Notes under the pieces: generated by a model | Told to the model about the DNA's origin: nothing | Databases searched by the model: none | Seen by the model: the letters and a program-made list of their open reading frames with translations, nothing else | In this document: piece by piece, positions 1 through 10,784 of the stretch | Position numbering within the stretch: the first letter of the stretch is position 1 | Layout of the letters: every line of letters begins with the position of its first letter | Translations under genes and position numbers: made by a program | Origin: Methanolinea sp. | GTDB taxonomy: Archaea; Halobacteriota; Methanomicrobia; Methanomicrobiales; Methanospirillaceae | Direction: 5' to 3' | DNA length: 64,000 nt | Assembly (NCBI GenBank): GCA_018262855.1 | Contig: JADFDO010000007.1 | Coordinates: 1-64,000 of the forward strand

Positions 1-350
1 GCGTGGTTCTGGCAATTCGGAGATGGTACGACCTCTGCTCTGCAGAACCCGACCCACACCTACTCCGCTCTCGGCGACTACAACGTGACGCTCACTGCCT
101 CCAATGCAGGAGGATCGAGTTCTGTTTCAAAGACCGTGCATATCGCTCCGTGTCCCCCGGTGGTGAACTTCAACTTCGTGACACAGTGCCCCAACCCGCT
201 GAACGTCCAGTTCACTGACACCTCGTCCACGATTCTCACCGAGAAACCCACCGCGTGGTTCTGGCAATTCGGAGATGGTACGACCTCTGCTCTGCAGAAC
301 CCGACCCACACCTACTCCGCTCTCGGCGATTACAACGTGACGCTCACTGC
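1..350 (+). repeat. Near-identical PKD-coding DNA repeat, period 252 nt
   Basis: Bases 1-98 and 253-350 are nearly identical at DNA level, including synonymous positions, and both encode the WFWQFGDG-type PKD core. This indicates expansion or homogenisation of PKD units within the gene. Confidence 0.8.
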
Positions 351-1176
351 GTCCAATGCTGCTGGATCAAGTACCATATCGAAGACCGTGCATATCGCTC
401 CATGTCCCCCGGTGGTGAACTTTGAGTGGGTCTCTGAATGCCCGAACCCCCTCGATGTCCAGTTTACTGATACCTCTTCCACGATTATCACAGAGCGGCC
501 GACTTCATGGTCATGGAACTTTGGTGACGGAGCTACCTCAACGTTCCAGAACCCGGCTCACACCTATGCAGCATATGGTGATTACAACGTCACCCTGACT
601 GCATCCAATGCAGCCGGATCGAGGTCCATCTCAAAGACCGTGCATATCACAGTCTGCCCAGATCCGCCCATAGCCTGTTTCTGGACGTATCCACAATCAG
701 GAACTGCACCGCTGGAAGTGGAGTTCTGTGATTGCTCGAAGACCGACATTCTCACCTGGTTCTGGGACTTCGGAGACGGAAACACCTCAACATTGAGCCA
801 GCCCACCCACATCTATTACCAACCAGGTTCATACACGGTGAGCCTGACTGTGACCAACGCCACAGGAACGGATACTGAAGTCCAGCCAGACTATATCCAG
901 GTGACTTCTCCACCACCATCACCCCCAAGGGCTTACTTCACGACGAACCACGCCATCGGTCCGGTTCCCCTCACCATCGTATTCACTGATCTCTCTTCGG
1001 GGATTCCTGATTCCTGGCTCTGGAATTTCGGTGACGGGGCTACCTCAACCGAAAGGAACCCGACCCATGTCTACACACAGCCGAGTTACTACACCGTAAG
1101 CCTCGAGGTGAAGAACTCAAAGGGATCATCTACGTACACGACTGCGCCAGGATATATCAAAGCCCTCTCCGGGTAA
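1..1176 (+). CDS. PKD-repeat surface protein, 3' part only
   Basis: The reading frame is open from base 1, so the gene starts outside the window. The 391 visible codons are a chain of PKD domains (beta-sandwich adhesion or spacer modules) with the hallmark FGDG core: one partial domain at codons 1-45, two at about 50-215, one starting near codon 222 and a last one near codon 310. It ends directly after the last PKD domain, with no transmembrane segment, poly-Gly tract or sorting motif, so retention at the surface, if any, must rely on the missing N-terminal part. DNA at 1-98 is almost identical to 253-350 (period 252 nt, 84 codons), which suggests recent duplication or gene conversion. Its domains resemble those of the next gene, probably a related surface protein. 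Exact ligand is unknown. Confidence 0.85.
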   Translation, partial: AWFWQFGDGTTSALQNPTHTYSALGDYNVTLTASNAGGSSSVSKTVHIAPCPPVVNFNFVTQCPNPLNVQFTDTSSTILTEKPTAWFWQFGDGTTSALQNPTHTYSALGDYNVTLTASNAAGSSTISKTVHIAPCPPVVNFEWVSECPNPLDVQFTDTSSTIITERPTSWSWNFGDGATSTFQNPAHTYAAYGDYNVTLTASNAAGSRSISKTVHITVCPDPPIACFWTYPQSGTAPLEVEFCDCSKTDILTWFWDFGDGNTSTLSQPTHIYYQPGSYTVSLTVTNATGTDTEVQPDYIQVTSPPPSPPRAYFTTNHAIGPVPLTIVFTDLSSGIPDSWLWNFGDGATSTERNPTHVYTQPSYYTVSLEVKNSKGSSTYTTAPGYIKALSG

Positions 1177-1665
1177 AAAAAATACAATCAAGGGTGAAAT
1201 CCTGGATATCCCGGGATCTTACCCCCCACCATATGCTCCATTATTTTCAGGAATGATTCCTCAATCCTATGAATCCTGCCGGAAACCATGTTTCACAAAA
1301 AATTCAATGAACGTTGGTTGATACCTGGAATCAGAGGTGTCTCGAACCTGAAACCGGTTCAGCCCTCAATGAAATCTCCCACTTTTTACAGGTCATAAAC
1401 CTCCCATGGTACATCATGATTGTAAACCCGGACAATACTAGGAAAAGTCCGGGAGAAAAGATTGTGATTTTTTTTATCCAGATTCCAGCAATGGAGAAAA
1501 AAAACTTCCTGAACGGGTAAAATGCAAGAATGCGCCTTCAGCGTTCCACGCATGCGTTAAGGTCTGTTTTTCTTGTGCCAATCGTAAAAATAAGTCTTAA
1601 TTACTCATTTTTACCACTAAATTTATATAGGGTGACTTACTTCACATCAAAGTACAGGGTATTTT
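1177..1665. other. Intergenic region with a promoter at its 3' end
   Basis: 489 bases separate two surface protein genes. I see an A-run just after the stop at 1176, several T-rich tracts (for example 1468-1477), and the TATA element of the next gene near 1622. Short ORFs here have no recognisable protein features. No tRNA or repeat family member is visible. Confidence 0.6.
1615..1640 (+). promoter_or_regulatory. TATA-box promoter of the beta-propeller/PKD gene
   Basis: TTTATATA at about 1622-1628 follows an A-rich stretch and lies about 40 bases before the ATG at 1666, the spacing expected for an archaeal TATA box with a short leader. Confidence 0.6.
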
Positions 1666-4600
1666 ATGAGGAGCAAGGTGCGTGTGTGGCTGAGTGTACT
1701 CGTTATTCTCGCCATTTCCGGTGTATCCCTCACATCAGGTTCATCATGCTTGGGTATCCACAATGATGGATCTGTCCATGGTGTTCAAAGCCCGGATATC
1801 ACAGGGATTTTTTCCGGTGACGGGATCGATGGAGTTCAGGGACAATTGACAGCGATACCCCTTCAGTTTATTGAGAATGCAGGGCAGAGCGAAGATGCGG
1901 TACGGTTCATGATCATCTCTGACGGAGCGTCCGTCTTTTTCACTCCTGAAGGGCTTACGTTCAAGGGTATTTCGGGCGAGGGAGACGCTGCTGTTCCATA
2001 TTATTCCGGATACCGGTTCTTAGGTGCAAATCCTGCCCTTGAGATCAAAGGTCTCGACCATGGTGATGGGTGTGTGAATTTCCTGGTAGGGGATGATCCA
2101 TCTGAATGGGTGACGGGCGTCCCGGTCTACAGGGAGATCGAATACCTGGATATCTATCCGGGAATAGACCTCACATATGAAGGGACGGCAGACGGGCTGA
2201 AAAGTACTTTCAGTGTCGCCCCCGGCGTATCTCCTGGCAATATCATACTTGAATATCAGGGGATCGGGGACATCGCCATTGGGCCTGACGGAGCACTTCG
2301 CGTAAGCACCTCTGCCGGGGAGATGATCGAACTTCCCCCGGTATGTTACCAGGAAACAGGGAGCGGGAGAGTCGAAATACAATCATCTTACCTCCTTCTT
2401 GGCAACAACAGGGTAGGCTTTTCAGTGGGTCCCTATGACAGCAGGATTCCCCTCATCATAGATCCTGTCATGAAATACGGTGTATACCTGAAAGGGATCG
2501 GGATAGCCTATGGAAGAGCGATTGATGTTGATTCCGCCCGGAACGCCTATGTAACGGGCGAAACATTCCCTGCCCCCTATACCATGGCAGAGGGTTCCTT
2601 TGGCGTGAGCGGTCAGGGTACCGATGTGGTGGTCGCCAAGATCAATGCCGACGGAACTGCTCCTGTCTACATCACGTATTTCGGGGGAAGTGGGAACGAA
2701 GCCGGGAAAGGGATCAGTGTTGACGCAACAGGGCATGCAATTGTCACAGGACAGACCGATTCACCGGATTTTCCGGTCGATCTCGTATTTGCCATCGATG
2801 ACTCGTTGGGTGGAGGGACAGACGCATTCGTCGCGAAACTGTCCCCAGACGGATCGACACTCCTCTTTTCATCCTACCTGGGAGGATCAAAAGATGATTC
2901 GGGAAATGCTGTGGCACTCGACAGTGCGGGTGATATCTACCTGACTGGAAGCACCTGGTCTCCTGAATTCCCCTCTGCAGGCTTCCCTCACACCAGCACA
3001 TTCGGGGGAACCCAGGACGCATTTATTCTGAAGATGAGCGGAGATGGATCCAGGATAATCTTCTCTGAGTTCATCGGCGGTTCCCTTATGGAGTCCGGAA
3101 ATGGAGTTGCCGTGGATTCTGCGGGGAACTCGTATATCACCGGGATTACCTATTCGACAAACTTCCCGGTCAAGAATGCAGTCCAGCCTTCCCTGGCAGG
3201 GGGACTCTGGACCGATGCATTCGTCACAAAAGTCAGCCCCTCTGGGAACAATATAATTTTTTCAACCTTCCTTGGAGGTCCCCTTTCTGATACAGGAAAC
3301 GCGATTGCCGTCGACGGACAGGGTCGCGCTCATGTGACAGGAACAACACTCTCAGGAGTATTTCCAACGCAAAATGCATTCCAGGCATATATTGCCGGCT
3401 GCCATGATGCGTTCTACACACGGTTTTCCCCGGATGGCAGCTCTCTCGAATACTCGACCTACATCGGAGGGATAAACAACGAGGAAGGAAATAGTATCGC
3501 CGTGGACGATTGCGGCATTACGTATATCACAGGGTTCACGCAGTCATACGATCTCCCGGTGATCAACCCCGTCCAGCAGTATTTCCTGGGCGGTATCAAT
3601 GATGCATTCGTGGTAAAGTTCGTGCCATGGGATTCAACACCAGAATACCTCACGTTCCTGGGCGGGAACGGGAAGGACGTGGGTGCAGCGATTGCCGTCA
3701 ATCCACGCACCTGTGTGAATTGCTCCGATGAAAAGACCTGTGCTTATGTGACAGGGTATACCGACTCCTCCAATTTCCCCTCGTCCGATCCCTACCCTGC
3801 TCCGTTTGAGCCGCGTGGTCAGGGCGGTTTTCTCGTAACCCTGTGTGATGATACGGAATCCCCGGCATCACCGATCGCGAACTACACGTATCGCTCCGAA
3901 TGCCCTAACCCGCTCTTCGTACAGTTCACCGATACCTCACTGAACAATCCTACCTCGTGGTCATGGTATTTCGGGGACGGGACCACTTCGACTCTCCAGA
4001 ACCCATCCCATACCTATCATGCCTACGGCAGTTACAATGTCACCCTGACGGTCGCCAATATATGCGGCACTTCCACTATCACCAGGACCCTGAATATATC
4101 AGAGTGCCCTCCTCCGGTTGATCCCCCGGTTGCGAACTTCACACACCTCTCCGAATGCCCGAATCCGCTCTTTGTACAGTTCACCGATACCTCACTGAAC
4201 AATCCCACCTCGTGGTCATGGTCGTTCGGTGACGGAGCCAGCTCTCTTCTCCAGAACCCGAACCATACGTACTCCGCATACGGCGGATACAATGTTACCC
4301 TGACGGTCGCAAACGAGGGCGGATCGAATTCAACGACACACATTATTTGTCTCACAGAATGTCCGCCACCGGTCGATCCCCCGGTCGCGAACTTCACCTA
4401 CCTCTCCGAATGCCCGAATCCGCTCTTCGTCCAGTTCACCGATACCTCCCTGAACAATCCCACCTCGTGGTCATGGTCGTTCGGGGACGGAGCAAGTTCT
4501 CCTCTCCAGAACCCGAACCACACTTACACGGCTTATGGAGGATACAACGTCACCCTTACAGTCACCAACTCTGCCGGGTCCAATTCAACCACCCAGATCA

Positions 4601-6918
4601 TCTGCCTGTATGTATGCCCCCCACCGGTCGATCCCCCGGTCGCGAACTTCACCTACCTCTCCGAATGCCCGAATCCGCTCTTCGTCCAGTTTACCGATAC
4701 CTCCCTGAACAATCCCACCTCGTGGTTATGGTCGTTCGGTGACGGAGCGACCTCTCCTCTCCAGAACCCGAACCACACTTACATGGCTTATGGAGGATAC
4801 AACGTCACCCTGACCGCGTCCAATTCAGCTGGGACTAATTCTACCACCCAGATCGTCTGCCTGTATGTATGCCCCCCACCGGTCGATCCCCCGGTCGCGA
4901 ACTTCACCTACCTCTCCGAATGCCCGAATCCGCTCTTCGTACAGTTCACGGATACATCAACCAATATTCCAAATTCATGGTCGTGGTCATTCGGGGATGG
5001 AAACACCTCGACTGTCCAGCACCCGACCCACACCTACTCCGCTCTCGGTAACTACAACATCACCCTGACCGCATCCAATGAAGCCGGATCCGGTACAGTC
5101 TCCCGGATGGTCCAGATCACTTCCTGCCAGGAACTGCCAGTTGCATGTTTCTACACAAACCTGCCCGCCCCACCCTCCGGACCAGCTCCCCTCGCTCTGG
5201 AGTTCCATGACTGTTCGGACAGTGCCATCCTCACCTGGAACTGGGACTTTGGCGATGGCAACACTTCAACTGTTCAGTCGCCTTCGCACGTGTACAATCA
5301 GGTTGGAACCTATACTGTCAGCCTCACAGTGACCAATGCCACAGGTTCAGATACTGAAATTAAGGAGGGGTATGTTCACGTCGTATCTCCAGAACCATTG
5401 CCCCCCACGGCGTATTTTTCCACGAACCTGACATCCGGTTTTGTTCCTTTCGAAGTTTCCTTCACTGACCAGTCTTCAGGCTTCCCGGACACCTGGCTGT
5501 GGACTTTTGGCGATGGGACGAACTCAACGGAACGGAACCCGGTCCATCTCTATACACAGCCTGGTTTTTACACAATCAGTCTCACAGCATCGAACTCTGC
5601 AGGATCCTCGACGTACACGAGACCAGATTATATCGAGGGTATGAGCGAGATTGGCGGGGATAAGGGGTACTTCCTGGTGCACTCCAACGTAAATGGAGCT
5701 TCAGTCTCCTTTAACGGCGCAGGGAAGGGCCTCATCGAGAACGGAACCCTGCTGGTGACAGTAGACCTCACAGGGACCCCGTATACCGAATTCACGGTCG
5801 CAAAAGAAGGCTACTATCCCTGCAGCCAGCCGATCACATCATACCCGTCCAAGGACCAGACAATAGACCTCTATGCTACCCTTGCCCCGCTTCCCGGGAC
5901 CCATATCATCAACGCGACTGCGGGTTCCCACGGGACCATAGTGCCTTCGGGTGATGTCTCCGTGCAGGCAGGTGGGTCGGCCTCGTTCTCTGTCACTCCT
6001 GCACAGGGGTACAGGATTGCAGATGTGAAAGTTGACAGCCTGTCGGTAGGCACACCTGCCCTCTATGTCTTCTCCAATGTCACCTCGAACCACACCATCA
6101 GCGCCGAATTCCAGAAAGTCAACTTCACCATCACAGCGATTCCTTCAGAAAATGGGACAATCATCCCTGCCGGGATCACAGAAGTCCCGTATATGGAAAG
6201 CCCCTCTTTCCAGATCGTTCCGAACGATGGATTCTTCATTGCAGGATTGTTCGTTGACGGAGTGAGTGTGACCCCGGTCGATCTGTATACCTTCTCATCG
6301 GTGGTCGCAGATCACAATATCTCGGCAGTCTTCCTCCCCAGCGGGTCCATCACGTTCTCCATCAATGCGGTGGCAACGAGCGGGGGGACGATCAATCCAT
6401 CCGGTACCGTGAATGTCCCTGCAGGAGGAAATATCACATTCACAATGACTGCAACATCTGGGAACGTGCTCAGGAACGTGATGGTGGACGGTAACAGCAA
6501 AGGTGCCCTCCCGACGTACACATTCTCCAATGTGATTGCGAACCACACCATCGGCGCCACCTTCGGACCGACTGGCGGCGGCGGAGGCGGTGGTGGTGGC
6601 GGAGGTGGCGGTGGATATGTAGTCACCACCACAGCACCGACCACGGTTCCCACGACCCAGGCGGGGGATACCGAAGGGTTCGAGAGCGGTAAAGGCAATG
6701 TGACAGAAACCCCCACGCCGACCCCCACGATCACTCCGGAAGAGTCCGGCACCATGGTTGCGGTTGTTTCAACGACCGTCCCCCCCGCACAGCCATTCGG
6801 GAGCCACTTCTCGCTCTATTGGCTTGTCCCGCTTCTCGTTGCGATCCTCATACTGGCAGCCATCGCATATTACTACTGGAAGAAGAAACAGCAGCAGGAA
6901 GTGTTATTCGAAGAATAA
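1666..6918 (+). CDS. Giant beta-propeller / PKD / InlB-repeat surface protein with C-terminal membrane anchor
   Basis: 1750 residues. A signal peptide (about 1-30) is followed by a DUF7948-like domain (about 65-270, with FIENAGQ), then SBBP-type beta-propeller repeats (about 270-730; recurring ITG.T.S..FP and FVTK motifs), seven PKD domains (about 736-1325), a PEGA-like domain (1329-1405), three InlB_B-like repeats (1409-1636; GSHGTIVPSG, ENGTIIPAG), a run of 14 glycines (about 1637-1650), a Thr/Pro-rich linker and one transmembrane helix (about 1718-1740) ending in a Lys-rich tail. It is therefore predicted to be exported and anchored with a very long extracellular stalk. PKD units 3 to 5 repeat with a 255-nt period. 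The ATG at 1666 was chosen because it begins the signal peptide and follows the TATA box. A role in adhesion or cell envelope structure is inferred from domains only. Confidence 0.9.
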   Translation: MRSKVRVWLSVLVILAISGVSLTSGSSCLGIHNDGSVHGVQSPDITGIFSGDGIDGVQGQLTAIPLQFIENAGQSEDAVRFMIISDGASVFFTPEGLTFKGISGEGDAAVPYYSGYRFLGANPALEIKGLDHGDGCVNFLVGDDPSEWVTGVPVYREIEYLDIYPGIDLTYEGTADGLKSTFSVAPGVSPGNIILEYQGIGDIAIGPDGALRVSTSAGEMIELPPVCYQETGSGRVEIQSSYLLLGNNRVGFSVGPYDSRIPLIIDPVMKYGVYLKGIGIAYGRAIDVDSARNAYVTGETFPAPYTMAEGSFGVSGQGTDVVVAKINADGTAPVYITYFGGSGNEAGKGISVDATGHAIVTGQTDSPDFPVDLVFAIDDSLGGGTDAFVAKLSPDGSTLLFSSYLGGSKDDSGNAVALDSAGDIYLTGSTWSPEFPSAGFPHTSTFGGTQDAFILKMSGDGSRIIFSEFIGGSLMESGNGVAVDSAGNSYITGITYSTNFPVKNAVQPSLAGGLWTDAFVTKVSPSGNNIIFSTFLGGPLSDTGNAIAVDGQGRAHVTGTTLSGVFPTQNAFQAYIAGCHDAFYTRFSPDGSSLEYSTYIGGINNEEGNSIAVDDCGITYITGFTQSYDLPVINPVQQYFLGGINDAFVVKFVPWDSTPEYLTFLGGNGKDVGAAIAVNPRTCVNCSDEKTCAYVTGYTDSSNFPSSDPYPAPFEPRGQGGFLVTLCDDTESPASPIANYTYRSECPNPLFVQFTDTSLNNPTSWSWYFGDGTTSTLQNPSHTYHAYGSYNVTLTVANICGTSTITRTLNISECPPPVDPPVANFTHLSECPNPLFVQFTDTSLNNPTSWSWSFGDGASSLLQNPNHTYSAYGGYNVTLTVANEGGSNSTTHIICLTECPPPVDPPVANFTYLSECPNPLFVQFTDTSLNNPTSWSWSFGDGASSPLQNPNHTYTAYGGYNVTLTVTNSAGSNSTTQIICLYVCPPPVDPPVANFTYLSECPNPLFVQFTDTSLNNPTSWLWSFGDGATSPLQNPNHTYMAYGGYNVTLTASNSAGTNSTTQIVCLYVCPPPVDPPVANFTYLSECPNPLFVQFTDTSTNIPNSWSWSFGDGNTSTVQHPTHTYSALGNYNITLTASNEAGSGTVSRMVQITSCQELPVACFYTNLPAPPSGPAPLALEFHDCSDSAILTWNWDFGDGNTSTVQSPSHVYNQVGTYTVSLTVTNATGSDTEIKEGYVHVVSPEPLPPTAYFSTNLTSGFVPFEVSFTDQSSGFPDTWLWTFGDGTNSTERNPVHLYTQPGFYTISLTASNSAGSSTYTRPDYIEGMSEIGGDKGYFLVHSNVNGASVSFNGAGKGLIENGTLLVTVDLTGTPYTEFTVAKEGYYPCSQPITSYPSKDQTIDLYATLAPLPGTHIINATAGSHGTIVPSGDVSVQAGGSASFSVTPAQGYRIADVKVDSLSVGTPALYVFSNVTSNHTISAEFQKVNFTITAIPSENGTIIPAGITEVPYMESPSFQIVPNDGFFIAGLFVDGVSVTPVDLYTFSSVVADHNISAVFLPSGSITFSINAVATSGGTINPSGTVNVPAGGNITFTMTATSGNVLRNVMVDGNSKGALPTYTFSNVIANHTIGATFGPTGGGGGGGGGGGGGGYVVTTTAPTTVPTTQAGDTEGFESGKGNVTETPTPTPTITPEESGTMVAVVSTTVPPAQPFGSHFSLYWLVPLLVAILILAAIAYYYWKKKQQQEVLFEE
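4366..4960 (+). repeat. Tandem PKD-coding DNA repeats, period 255 nt
   Basis: The same segment starts at 4366, 4621 and 4876, exactly 255 nt (85 codons) apart. About 84 bases around 4602-4685 recur without change 255 nt later. Synonymous sites are conserved, which points to recent duplication or gene conversion rather than protein-level selection alone. Confidence 0.85.
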
Positions 6919-6950
6919 TTTTTCCGGATCCCCCATCTTTTTTCTCTCTT
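6919..6950 (+). terminator. T-rich termination region
   Basis: Two pyrimidine-rich tracts (6919-6924 and about 6937-6950) directly follow the stop codon. Archaeal 3' ends form at U-rich tracts, often with aCPSF1, which is encoded at 50518 in this window. Confidence 0.45.
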
Positions 6951-7065
6951 CCGCTCTATTGGATCCAGAGATCCCTGTAACACACCCGGCCGCATTATCA
7001 TTGCCATCCTAATAATTTTTGATAAAACCTTTTTCATTGAAAAAGGGGGTAGTGAAAATTTTGCG

Positions 7066-7426
7066 ACCGACCTTTTTATCAAACGGTGAATATCTTCGCG
7101 TTCCGTTGAGGTGGGTTTCCATGTTGTTTTGTGGGTATCAGACGATAATTCCGTTTTCAAGGACAATGTAAATAGTTGTTGAATCGCCGCCGCCCTCGGT
7201 GACACAACTCATACCAGATTACCTATAATGATGGTGAATCTGAAGGTGACCGCAGGTCGCCCCGGGTCGAGGGCGGAAACCCAGCGGTATTTTCGGGGGC
7301 GGCGGGGTCAATCACATTTGCGAAGTGAGACCGACAACCTGTACTTATTTCCCCCGGATTTTTTAAAACTGGATTTTCCTTAATTCCTCATCGTGATTTA
7401 TGAGTGAGATTGGTGGTAATAATGAC
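7066..7426 (+). repeat. Dispersed intergenic element, copy A
   Basis: This block of about 360 bases is clearly homologous to 53627-53984 (copy B) and shares its core with 32938-33120 (C) and 39128-39409 (D). It contains CGCCGCCGCC at 7185-7194 that can pair with CGGGGGCGGCGGGG at 7294-7307, and an internal hairpin at 7245-7261 (GGTGACC-GCA-GGTCGCC). It starts about 150 bases after the stop of the upstream surface protein gene. The rest of the 6919-7581 gap (about 660 bases) holds T-rich tracts and A-rich sequence before rfcS; no ORF there looks real. Confidence 0.8.
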
Positions 7427-7581
7427 CCTATTCACTAAAAAAAATCTCAATCCATTTCCTTGAGTGGCCTGAGAAAAAATTTACCCGATCGACCAAAGCA
7501 CAACACATTTCTCCTTCACCCCCCGATATTCTGGAGATAAGAAACCAGTTCTCTCAAGACTTGGAGGAGGCAAACGAAAGG

Positions 7582-8550
7582 ATGGAGGATACCACGATGA
7601 TCTGGATTGAGAAGTACCGGCCGGTCACGCTCGGGGATATCGTGGGCCAGGACGATATCGTGGAGCGGCTTCAGTCATACGTGAAGACAGGGAACCTCCC
7701 CCACCTGCTCTTCACGGGGAGCGCGGGGGTTGGGAAGACGACGGCAGCTGTTGCACTGGCGCGGGAATTTTTCAGGGATTCCTGGAACCTGAACTTCCGG
7801 GAACTGAATGCTTCTGATGAGAGAGGGATCGATGTCGTCAGGAACCAGATCAAGCAGTTTGCCCGGACTTCACCCCTAGGGGGGGCGACATTCAAGATCC
7901 TCTTCCTCGACGAGGCTGATGCCCTCACACCTGATGCACAGGCTGCGCTCCGGCGGACCATGGAGAGTTATGCAACGACGTGCAGGTTTATCCTGTCCTG
8001 CAACTATTCCTCGAAGATCATCGATCCCATCCAGAGCCGGTGCGCCATTTACCGTTTCAGGAGCCTCTCTGAAGAGGCAATCACGAGAGAGATCCTCAGA
8101 ATTGCAGAGAAAGAGAAGATCGATGTCAGGGAGGATGCGATAAGGGCGATTGTCTATATCGCGCAGGGGGATATGCGGAAAGCCATCAATGCTCTCCAGG
8201 GCGCTGCCATCCTGACACCAACCATCGATGCCGGGATGATCTATGCAATCACTGCAACAGCACGTCCGGATGAGATAGAGGATCTCCTGGCAACCTCACT
8301 CTCAGGCGACTTCGAAGGTGCAGAGTCAATTCTTCACACTCTCCTCCATGACAGGGGTATCGCACCGAATGAGCTGATCAACCAGTGCTACAGGGCTATT
8401 GTGAGGCGGGACATGGCCACAGAACTCAGGGTGGCCCTCATCGACCAGCTGGGGACGACCGACTTCCGCCTTTCCGAAGGGGCAAGCACGGAGATCCAGA
8501 TGGAAGCCCTCATAGCACAGTTCGTGCTCCAGGCAAAGAACCATGGTTAA
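7582..8550 (+). CDS. rfcS: Replication factor C small subunit
   Basis: RFC small subunits with the large subunit form the clamp loader that opens the PCNA ring on primed DNA. The 322-residue product has the family start WIEKYRP, Walker [10 protein letters not shown], Walker [11 protein letters not shown] (a complete DEAD box) and the SRC arginine-finger motif in [10 protein letters not shown], then the C-terminal collar domain. Three starts are possible: TTG 7561, ATG 7582 and ATG 7597. I chose 7582 because a GGAGG lies upstream and homologues have a short extension before WIEKYRP; 7597 also has a GGAGG eight bases upstream. No intein is present. It overlaps mcm by 8 nt, so the clamp loader and helicase are co-translated. 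A second, divergent small subunit lies at 17047. Confidence 0.95.
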   Translation: MEDTTMIWIEKYRPVTLGDIVGQDDIVERLQSYVKTGNLPHLLFTGSAGVGKTTAAVALAREFFRDSWNLNFRELNASDERGIDVVRNQIKQFARTSPLGGATFKILFLDEADALTPDAQAALRRTMESYATTCRFILSCNYSSKIIDPIQSRCAIYRFRSLSEEAITREILRIAEKEKIDVREDAIRAIVYIAQGDMRKAINALQGAAILTPTIDAGMIYAITATARPDEIEDLLATSLSGDFEGAESILHTLLHDRGIAPNELINQCYRAIVRRDMATELRVALIDQLGTTDFRLSEGASTEIQMEALIAQFVLQAKNHG

Positions 8551-10684
8551 ACACGAGGAGATCCCTGCCGGCGAAAACGGGGCCGAGATTGTTGACCGCG
8601 ATGCGGACTGGAGCAGGTTCCTTAAAACGCGGTACAAGAAGCAACTCTCTCTCCTTTCACGAGAATATCCCTACACGCGTTCCATCGAGATAGATTACCA
8701 CGAACTGGAGAGTTACGGCAAAACAGGTCTCAGGATGGCTGACGAGCTCCTCGATAACCCCGGAAAGGTGATCGAGGATGTGCGCAATGCGATAAAAAAC
8801 CACCAGCTCGTGAAGGGAAAAGACGGAAAGGCAACCGGTGACGTGAATGTCAGGTTCATCAACCTCCCGAGGAAGATTGCCATCAGGCAGATCCGGGCCG
8901 ATCATATCAACCGCTTCATAAGCGTCGAGGGCATCCTCCGGAAAACCACCGAGGTACGTCCCCGTATTGTGCAGGCTGTCTTCAGGTGTCCCGGAGGGCA
9001 TATCACGATCAAGGAGCAGGGATACGGCAGATTCAAGGAACCTGAAGGGTGTGGCACGGACGGCTGCACATTCAAGAAACTCGACCTGATACCCCGGCGT
9101 TCTCGCTTTGTAGATTCGCAGAAACTCCGGATCCAGGAATCGCCGGAAGGGCTCCGGGGCGGCGAGCAGCCCCAGACCCTCGATGTTGACGTGACCGACG
9201 ATACGACCGGGAGGGTGGCGCCAGGCGACCGTGTGGTAATCAACGGGATACTCCGGTCGATGCAGAGGGTTACCCACGGCGAAAAGAATACCCTCTTCGA
9301 CATTTACCTGGAATGTAACTCCATCGAGATCGCCGAGAAAGAGTTCGAGGAGGTCCAGATCGACGAGAAGGATGAGGAGGATATCCTCGCTCTCTCAAAT
9401 GATCCAAATGTATACAGGAAGATCATCCATTCCATCGCTCCCACCATCTACGGGAACGATGATGTCAAAGAGGCGATCGCACTCCAGATCTTCGGGGGCA
9501 TCAGCAAGGAGATGCCAGACGGGAGCCACCTCCGCGGTGACATCCACGTCCTCCTTATCGGGGATCCGGGGATAGCAAAAAGCCAGTTGCTCCGATACGT
9601 GGTGAAACTCTCTCCCCGTGCGATTTACACGAGCGGCCAGTCCTCCACATCAGCCGGCCTCACCGCGACCGCCGTCAAGGACGAGTTCGGGGACGGGAGG
9701 TGGACACTCGAGGCCGGGGCACTCGTGCTCGCAGACATGGGGATCGCAGCGGTGGACGAGATGGATAAGATGCAGAAGGAGGATCGCTCAGCCCTGCACG
9801 AGGCGATGGAGCAGCAGTCAATCAGCGTGGCAAAAGCGGGGATTACCGCCACCCTCAAATCTCGATGTGCCCTCCTGGGTGCGGCAAACCCCAAACTGGG
9901 TCGTTTCGATGCGTACCTGCCGATCCAGGACCAGATCAACATGCCGGGATCCCTCCTCTCCCGTTTTGATCTCATCTTCAAGATGAGCGACATCCCCGAT
10001 CATACGAGGGACAGCGCCATCGCTGCCCATATTCTCAAGGCACATAGTATCGGCGAGACCATCGCCCAGCATAAGAGAAGCCCTATCCCCGGAGTAGATG
10101 AAAAATACATCGAGGAACAGCTCAAACCGGTGACTCCTGATATCGAGCCTGCGCTTTTCAGAAAATATGTTGCGTATGCCCGCCGCACCTGCTACCCCAG
10201 GCTCAACGATCCCGCGCGGGAAGCGCTCTCAGGCTATTACATGCAGCTCCGAGATCTCGCTGCAGGGTCCGACAAGCCAGTTCCTGTCACCGCAAGGCAA
10301 CTCGAGGCTCTTGTCCGCCTTGCCGAGGCCAGTGCACGCATCCGCCTCTCGCCGGAAATTGAGATCCAGGATGCTGAACGGGTGATCAAGATTGTCGACA
10401 CCTGCCTCCGGGAGGTGGCTTACGATGCAAAGACGGGATCGTTTGACATCGACCGGGTTGTCACCGGGATCTCAAAGGGAAAGAGGGATCTCATACGGGT
10501 GATCAAACAGACGATACGGCAGGTGCAGAAGGATACCGGGAACGATCGGATTGCGGTCGCGGAACTCATTGACCTGCTCACCCCTCAGGGATTCTCCCGC
10601 GATGAGATCAAGAAGCAGATCGAGGTATTCCTCCGTGAGGGTGAGGCGATGGAACCGAAGGGAGGTTTCATCAAGCTGATCTGA
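8543..10684 (+). CDS. mcm: Replicative helicase MCM
   Basis: 713 residues, normal length for an archaeal MCM, the homohexameric 3'-5' replicative helicase. The N-terminal domain has a zinc-binding segment (Cys at CPGG and at CGTDGC, about residues 149-178). The AAA+ core has Walker [10 protein letters not shown], Walker B VDEMDKM and the arginine-finger region [11 protein letters not shown]-terminal winged-helix region follows (about 640-713). The start ATG at 8543 lies inside the 3' end of rfcS (8-nt overlap), indicating translational coupling. No intein or frameshift is visible. The identification is secure. Confidence 0.97.
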   Translation: MVKHEEIPAGENGAEIVDRDADWSRFLKTRYKKQLSLLSREYPYTRSIEIDYHELESYGKTGLRMADELLDNPGKVIEDVRNAIKNHQLVKGKDGKATGDVNVRFINLPRKIAIRQIRADHINRFISVEGILRKTTEVRPRIVQAVFRCPGGHITIKEQGYGRFKEPEGCGTDGCTFKKLDLIPRRSRFVDSQKLRIQESPEGLRGGEQPQTLDVDVTDDTTGRVAPGDRVVINGILRSMQRVTHGEKNTLFDIYLECNSIEIAEKEFEEVQIDEKDEEDILALSNDPNVYRKIIHSIAPTIYGNDDVKEAIALQIFGGISKEMPDGSHLRGDIHVLLIGDPGIAKSQLLRYVVKLSPRAIYTSGQSSTSAGLTATAVKDEFGDGRWTLEAGALVLADMGIAAVDEMDKMQKEDRSALHEAMEQQSISVAKAGITATLKSRCALLGAANPKLGRFDAYLPIQDQINMPGSLLSRFDLIFKMSDIPDHTRDSAIAAHILKAHSIGETIAQHKRSPIPGVDEKYIEEQLKPVTPDIEPALFRKYVAYARRTCYPRLNDPAREALSGYYMQLRDLAAGSDKPVPVTARQLEALVRLAEASARIRLSPEIEIQDAERVIKIVDTCLREVAYDAKTGSFDIDRVVTGISKGKRDLIRVIKQTIRQVQKDTGNDRIAVAELIDLLTPQGFSRDEIKKQIEVFLREGEAMEPKGGFIKLI

Positions 10685-10784
10685 AGCCTCCCCGCACACT
10701 AAAGTGCTTCACGCAGCTCTCCTGTATTCCATTCTTTGAAGACAATACCGGTGTTTTTTACCAAGAGAGTCTACAGGTACAGAC

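Noticed and set aside
6312-6755. Minus-strand ORF with a poly-Pro run
   Set aside because: It is the antisense of the poly-Gly tract in the surface protein gene; similar shadows occur at 32135-32563 and 38228-38605.
7066-7426. Insertion sequence for repeat copies A-D
   Set aside because: No transposase ORF, no clear terminal inverted repeats or target duplications seen, although a non-autonomous element cannot be excluded.
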